Positions 60,187 through 64,000 of a stretch of 64,000 bases of DNA are shown in pieces (position 1 is the stretch's first letter; every line of letters begins with the position of its first letter). Source of the DNA: an uncultured Pelagibacteraceae bacterium. GTDB taxonomy: Bacteria; Pseudomonadota; Alphaproteobacteria; Pelagibacterales; Pelagibacteraceae. The stretch is from assembly GCA_902589345.1 (NCBI GenBank), contig CACISU010000003.1, positions 24,001 through 88,000 of the forward strand, in the 5' to 3' direction. A program made the position numbers and the translations under genes. The notes beneath the pieces are model-generated. The model was not told the DNA's origin. It worked only from the letters and a program-made list of their open reading frames with translations, and made no database searches.

Positions 60187-60747
60187 TTATTTTTTCTTTA
60201 CATATTCAATTGTTCTTGTATCAACAATAATTTCATCACCACTTTCTATAAATGGCGGTACCTGAATTTTTAAACCATTCTCAAGTACAGCGGGTTTATA
60301 AGACGATGAGACTGTCTGCCCCTTTAAAGCAACATCTGTATTATCAACTTTACAATTTATTTGATTTGGAAGCTGTACTGTAATTGGTTTTTCATTATAT
60401 ATACTAATAGTTACTTCCAGATTTTCTGAGAGAAAATTTCCCTTTTCCCCTAATATATTTTTACTTATATTTATTTGCTCAAATGTTTTTGCATCCATAA
60501 AAAAATAATTATCATTATCATCATAGAGATAAGAATATTTTACTTCCTCAATTGATGCTTTCTCTATTGTTTCATTAGATCTAAATCTTTCATTAAGTTT
60601 AGTATTTTTATTGATACTTTTCATTTCAACTTGATTAAAAGCACCACCTTTTCCTGGTTTTACATGTTGAGTTTTTGTAACCTCCCAAAGATCATCCTTA
60701 TACTCTAGAAGCATTCCTGGCTTTATTTCATTAGCAGATATTTTCAT
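60187..60747 (-). CDS. efp: Elongation factor P
   Basis: A 186-residue EF-P with the three-domain layout: domain I ISANEIKPGMLLEYKDDLW and the loop VKPGKGGAF whose tip lysine (about residue 33) is the site modified in many bacteria; domain II/III with ITVQLPNQINCKVDNTD, GQTVSSSYKPAVLENGLKIQ and the final DEIIVDTRTIEYVKK. It relieves ribosome stalling at polyproline. Transcribed leftward between thiE (ATGA overlap) and suhB. Confidence 0.96.
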   Translation of the reverse strand: MKISANEIKPGMLLEYKDDLWEVTKTQHVKPGKGGAFNQVEMKSINKNTKLNERFRSNETIEKASIEEVKYSYLYDDNDNYFFMDAKTFEQINISKNILGEKGNFLSENLEVTISIYNEKPITVQLPNQINCKVDNTDVALKGQTVSSSYKPAVLENGLKIQVPPFIESGDEIIVDTRTIEYVKKK

Positions 60748-61358
60748 TTTAATTTTCTAATAGCCTCGATAGGTTTAAGTTTTTTATTATTCCAAATGTA
60801 GCCTGAAATAGCTAAAAAGTTTGCTTTATTCAATAAAAGTTTTTTATAATTCTTAGAATTTATGCCTCCAATTGCAACTAAAGGTATTTTAGTGATTTTT
60901 TTAGCATCTATTAAAAGTTTTTTTGGGGCTTTGTATTTTACCTTTTTTGTTTTTGATGAATAAAAAGCTCCAATCGCAATATAATCTGCACCCTCTTTGG
61001 ATGCTTTTTTGATCAATTTTATGGAGTTATGGCAAGTAATACCAATAATTTTATTTTTTAGTATTAATCTGGCATTTTTAATTGAACCATCATTTTGACC
61101 GATATGGCACCCATCTGCACCTATTTTTTTTGCTACCAAAGGACTATCATTTATAATGAATTTTACTTTATTTTTTTTACAAATATTTTTAATTCTTTTT
61201 CCAATTGAAATTATTTCTTTAATTTTCTCTTTTTTTAATCTTAACTGAAAATACGATATATTATTATTTTTAAGCAAAAGATCTAAATCTTTAAAAAAAT
61301 TACTGTTTTTAATATTTTTTGGAGAAATAAGATAAATAAATTTTTTATTTTTTTTCAA
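60744..61358 (-). CDS. thiE: Thiamine phosphate synthase
   Basis: A 204-residue TIM-barrel enzyme: IYLISPKN, YFQLRLKKEKIKE, FIINDSPLVAKKIGADGCHI (the conserved ND and GxHxG region), GITCHN, and IPLVAIGGINSKNYKKLL. It joins 4-amino-2-methyl-5-hydroxymethylpyrimidine diphosphate to thiazole phosphate to make thiamine phosphate. SAR11 lack de novo pyrimidine-moiety synthesis and take it up from the sea, so ThiE serves salvage; that is family knowledge. The product, thiamine diphosphate, is the cofactor of the two ThDP enzymes in this window. Overlaps fba by 14 nt. Confidence 0.92.
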   Translation of the reverse strand: MKKNKKFIYLISPKNIKNSNFFKDLDLLLKNNNISYFQLRLKKEKIKEIISIGKRIKNICKKNKVKFIINDSPLVAKKIGADGCHIGQNDGSIKNARLILKNKIIGITCHNSIKLIKKASKEGADYIAIGAFYSSKTKKVKYKAPKKLLIDAKKITKIPLVAIGGINSKNYKKLLLNKANFLAISGYIWNNKKLKPIEAIRKLK

Positions 61359-62352
61359 TATCCTCTGTCCAGTTGCCTTTGGCAGCTAAACTACACATAT
61401 TAGCTCTATGGTTAAAAATTTTTTGTGTTCCATTAATATCTTCTTGGTTTTTAGCCCAATATTTAAGAGCACTTTGTTGAAGAGCTCTTCCATAAGAAAA
61501 TGTCATTAAAAAATTTGAGTCATTTAATTTATTTATACTATTTAAGTTTTTGGCTGCCTCTTCTTCTGATTGACCTCCAGATAAAAAAGCTATACTTGGA
61601 ACCTCATTAGGAACACTTTTTTTCAGGCATTCCAAAGTCATTTCAGCAATTACTTGAGTTGATAATTTTTGATTAGAGCTTGATCCTGGCAGTATCATAT
61701 TAGGTTTTAATATTATACCTTTTAAATCAACTTTGTTATGATCCAGTTCATCAAAACATTTTTTAATTACTTCAGAGGTAATTTTTAAACAGTCTTCAGC
61801 TGAATGATCTCCATCCATTAAAACTTCAGGCTCTACAATAGGAACCATGCCAGATTCTTGCGCTAATGCTGAATATCTTGCTAATGCATGAGCATTTGAA
61901 GTTTTTGCTAAATCGCTAGGGTATTCTTTAGAAATAATATAAACACCTCGCCATTTTGTAAATCTAGCTCCAAGTTTATAGTATTCTTTTAATCTTTCTC
62001 TTAAACCATCTAATCCTTCTGTGATTTTTTCATCAGAAGAATTGGCTAAAGTTTTTGCACCAGTATCAACTTTAATTCCTGGCAAAGCACCATTAGCTGA
62101 AATTATTTCGGAAATTTTTCTTGAATTATATTCTTGTCTGATTGTTTCGTCATACAATATAACACCTCCAATACATTTCTTCATACTTCCAGAAGAGAAA
62201 AGAGAATGTCTAAATTTTAATCTTTTTTCTGGACTTGAATCCGTGCCAACACTTTCTAATCTTTTAGTCATCGTTGCAGTACTTTCGTCCGCAGCTAAAA
62301 TTCCTTTTCCATTACTAGTAATTTTTAATGCTATATTATTTAGTTCAGACAT
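61345..62352 (-). CDS. fbaB: Fructose-bisphosphate aldolase class I
   Basis: A 335-residue class I (Schiff-base, metal-free) aldolase resembling the eukaryotic/actinobacterial type. GKGILAADESTATMTKRLES is the N-terminal signature, ARFTKWRGVYII the substrate site, MVPIVEPEVLMDGDHS the next, and the Schiff-base lysine is in GIILKPNMILPG; SIAFLSGGQSEEEA also matches. Interconverts fructose 1,6-bisphosphate and two triose phosphates. Next to pgk and gap in a glycolysis/gluconeogenesis run; the stop of pgk overlaps its start by 8 nt. Confidence 0.94.
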   Translation of the reverse strand: MSELNNIALKITSNGKGILAADESTATMTKRLESVGTDSSPEKRLKFRHSLFSSGSMKKCIGGVILYDETIRQEYNSRKISEIISANGALPGIKVDTGAKTLANSSDEKITEGLDGLRERLKEYYKLGARFTKWRGVYIISKEYPSDLAKTSNAHALARYSALAQESGMVPIVEPEVLMDGDHSAEDCLKITSEVIKKCFDELDHNKVDLKGIILKPNMILPGSSSNQKLSTQVIAEMTLECLKKSVPNEVPSIAFLSGGQSEEEAAKNLNSINKLNDSNFLMTFSYGRALQQSALKYWAKNQEDINGTQKIFNHRANMCSLAAKGNWTEDIEKK

Positions 62353-63535
62353 TTTGATTTAATGCTTTTATACCAGGTAAAGTTTTTCCTTCAAGATATT
62401 CTAAAAAAGCTCCACCAGCAGTTGAAACAAACGTAAAAGAATTCATTTTATTAAATTTATTTATTGCTGCTACTGTTTCACCACCTCCCGCTACAGAAAA
62501 AATTTTATTATTATTGGTTCTTTGTGAAATTATTTCTAAAATTTTCCTGGTACCCTCTTGAAAATTTGGATTTTCAAAATATCCAGCAGGACCATTCCAT
62601 AATACTGTATTAGTCTCATCAATGATTTCTTTTATTATAGTTATTGTTTTCTTACCTATATCTAAAATTATATCATTTTCATTTATATCATTTATGTCTT
62701 TATTTGTCCCAAAGCTTTCTTTGCTTTGAGAAACGACTACATCTACAGGATAGGTAATTTTACAATTATATTTTTTAGAATTTGCTAGAATTTCTTTAAT
62801 TAAATCCTCACAATTATTTTCACATATAGAATTTCCTACTTTTCTACCAGTATGCTTTAATAAAGTATTCGCCATCCCACCAACAATGATTACATTATCA
62901 AATTTCTTTATTAGATTGTTTATAATTTTTATTTTTGTTGAAATTTTTGATCCCCCTATAATAAGTGTAATTGGTTTTTTTATCTCAGAGGTTATTTTTT
63001 TTAGTGCATTAATTTCTTCAGTAATTTGTAAACCATAGTAAGAAGGAATGAATTTAGTGATTCCATCCACTGAAGCATGAGATCTGTGAGATACCGAGAA
63101 AGCATCATTTACATAAATATCACCCAAATTTGAAATTTCTTTTGCAAATCTTTCATCATTAATTTCTTCCTTTTTATTGAATCGGATATTTTCCAACATC
63201 ATAATAGAGCTATTTTCAATATTATTAACTTCTGAAAGCTCAATTTTATCAATCTTTTTATTATTAAAAGTTATTTCTTTATTAATTAAAGAACTCAATT
63301 TTTTAGAAATTGGCTTTAAAGACATTCCTTCAACTATTTCTCCTTTAGGTCTTCCTATGTGAGATAAAATTATTATTTTTGCTTGTTTTTCTATTAATAA
63401 TTTTATTGTTGGGATTATTTTTTCAATTCTTGATATTTCAGATATAGCTCCATTTTTCATAGGAACATTCAGGTCTACTCTAAGTAAAACTTTTTTACCT
63501 TTTAAATTTAAATTTTGATCAGAAATTAGTTTCAT
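62345..63535 (-). CDS. pgk: Phosphoglycerate kinase
   Basis: A 396-residue phosphoglycerate kinase: VLLRVDLNVPMKNG (substrate Arg/Asp), ILSHIGRPKGE, ENIRFNKKEEINDERFAKEI, VNDAFSVSHRSHASVDGI, ITLIIGGSKISTKIKII, WNGPAGYFENPNFQEGT, and SVAGGGETVAAINKF (nucleotide site). Standard length. Converts 1,3-bisphosphoglycerate and ADP to 3-phosphoglycerate and ATP. It follows gap by 6 nt and overlaps fba by 8 nt, so the three form one leftward operon. Confidence 0.96.
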   Translation of the reverse strand: MKLISDQNLNLKGKKVLLRVDLNVPMKNGAISEISRIEKIIPTIKLLIEKQAKIIILSHIGRPKGEIVEGMSLKPISKKLSSLINKEITFNNKKIDKIELSEVNNIENSSIMMLENIRFNKKEEINDERFAKEISNLGDIYVNDAFSVSHRSHASVDGITKFIPSYYGLQITEEINALKKITSEIKKPITLIIGGSKISTKIKIINNLIKKFDNVIIVGGMANTLLKHTGRKVGNSICENNCEDLIKEILANSKKYNCKITYPVDVVVSQSKESFGTNKDINDINENDIILDIGKKTITIIKEIIDETNTVLWNGPAGYFENPNFQEGTRKILEIISQRTNNNKIFSVAGGGETVAAINKFNKMNSFTFVSTAGGAFLEYLEGKTLPGIKALNQNV

Positions 63536-63541
63536 AAAACT

Positions 63542-64000
63542 TTATATTTTATGAATATATTTTGCCAAATCACACATTCTTGATGCAAATCCCCACTCAT
63601 TATCATACCACGCCGAAACTTTTCCCATTCTATCACCTATAACGCTTGTTAAAGATAAATCTACTATCGCAGAATTTGGGTTATGATTAAAGTCAATTGA
63701 AACAAGTTTTTCTTCTGTAGTTTCGATAATATTTTTTAATTCTTTATCTGAAGCTTTTTTAAATGACTCATTTATTTTTTTTAAGGTTAGCTTCTCTTTT
63801 GAATTAAATATAAAGTCAACCAGCGAAACATTTGGAGTAGGTACTCTCATAGCCAGACCTTCAAGTTTACCTTTTAGTTCAGGTATAATTTCACCAATTG
63901 CTTTAGAGGCCCCCGTTGATGTTGGAACTATCGATTGACCAGCTGATCTGGCTCGTCTTAAATCCTTGTGTGAATTGTCTAATAATCTTTGATCAGTTGT
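63542..64000 (-). CDS. gap: Glyceraldehyde-3-phosphate dehydrogenase, 5' part outside window
   Basis: The last 152 residues of GAPDH, read leftward and open to the window edge. Visible: RRARSAGQSIVPTSTGASKA, KLEGLAMRVPTPNVSLVD, SIDFNHNPNSAIVD and WYDNEWGFASRMCDLAKYI, all catalytic-domain hallmarks. The active-site Cys and NAD-binding half lie beyond position 64000. Oxidises glyceraldehyde 3-phosphate to 1,3-bisphosphoglycerate. First visible gene of the gap-pgk-fba-thiE-efp-suhB leftward run. Confidence 0.95.
   Translation of the reverse strand, partial: TTDQRLLDNSHKDLRRARSAGQSIVPTSTGASKAIGEIIPELKGKLEGLAMRVPTPNVSLVDFIFNSKEKLTLKKINESFKKASDKELKNIIETTEEKLVSIDFNHNPNSAIVDLSLTSVIGDRMGKVSAWYDNEWGFASRMCDLAKYIHKI

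Noticed and set aside
62021..62362. 113-codon plus-strand frame
   Set aside because: Antisense to the N-terminus of fructose-bisphosphate aldolase.
1..64000. CRISPR array, insertion sequence, prophage or integrase
   Set aside because: No regularly spaced repeats, transposase, integrase or phage structural genes were recognised on either strand. Abundant A/T homopolymer runs are compositional, not repeats.

Overview
The window looks like a Pelagibacterales (SAR11) genome, close to Candidatus Pelagibacter. The evidence is extreme A+T richness, spacers of only a few bases, start/stop overlaps at most gene junctions (ATGA, TAATG), lysine/asparagine/isoleucine-rich proteins, and the right-hand order 5S rRNA - rpmJ - pntAA/pntAB/pntB - tRNA-fMet - rpsU - trcR - rpmE - suhB - efp - thiE - fba - pgk - gap. 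A 5S gene standing alone, away from 16S/23S, with a large cell-surface island beside it, matches the known SAR11 hypervariable region between the 23S and 5S genes (HVR2). The assignment rests on recognition, not on a search.

Positions 1-54361 are accessory and almost wholly devoted to building, modifying and exporting cell-surface polysaccharide. From left to right: (a) a truncated SDR and a C-methyltransferase-like gene; (b) a leftward block 1831-6192 (glycosyltransferase, aldo/keto reductase, SDR, GT-B-like protein, epimerase); (c) a rightward block 6453-14467 holding a zinc-type dehydrogenase, a two-subunit thiamine-diphosphate (ThDP) E1 enzyme, two epimerases, a 2OG-Fe(II) oxygenase, a 'sporadic carbohydrate cluster' protein fused to a methyltransferase, and a degenerate C-methyltransferase; (d) GT9, UDP-galactopyranose-mutase-like protein, SDR, GT, and an ABC exporter (Wzt/Wzm type); (e) 20400-33634, a second sugar-modification run with GHMP kinase, a domain-swapped HldE-like enzyme, C-methyltransferases, epimerases, a split transketolase and glycosyltransferases; (f) 33631-38250, membrane proteins including an O-antigen ligase/polymerase and a WecA-like initiating transferase; (g) 38250-44213, a heptose-nucleotide set (HddC, GmhA, GmhB, HddA types, plus transaldolase); (h) 44219-54361, decoration genes: FkbM methyltransferase, GT39-like protein, O-acyltransferase, SGNH protein, a carbamoyltransferase/DUF5989/SxtJ trio and a final epimerase.

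From 54381 to the end the window is conserved housekeeping: an isolated 5S rRNA with a recognisable promoter, rpmJ starting only 15 nt after it, the proton-translocating transhydrogenase, initiator tRNA, ribosomal proteins, EF-P, thiamine phosphate synthase and lower glycolysis/gluconeogenesis. rpsU appears to have no ATG/GTG/TTG start and probably uses ATT behind a strong GGAGG.

The likely joint product of the island is an O-antigen-like glycan. Precursors are built on sugar nucleotides and heptose phosphates, and branched by C-methyltransferases and probably by two separate ThDP enzymes. They are assembled on undecaprenyl phosphate, exported by ABC transport, ligated to lipid A-core, and then acylated and carbamoylated. 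No CRISPR array, insertion sequence, integrase or phage gene was seen. No stretch above 300 bases lacks a gene.
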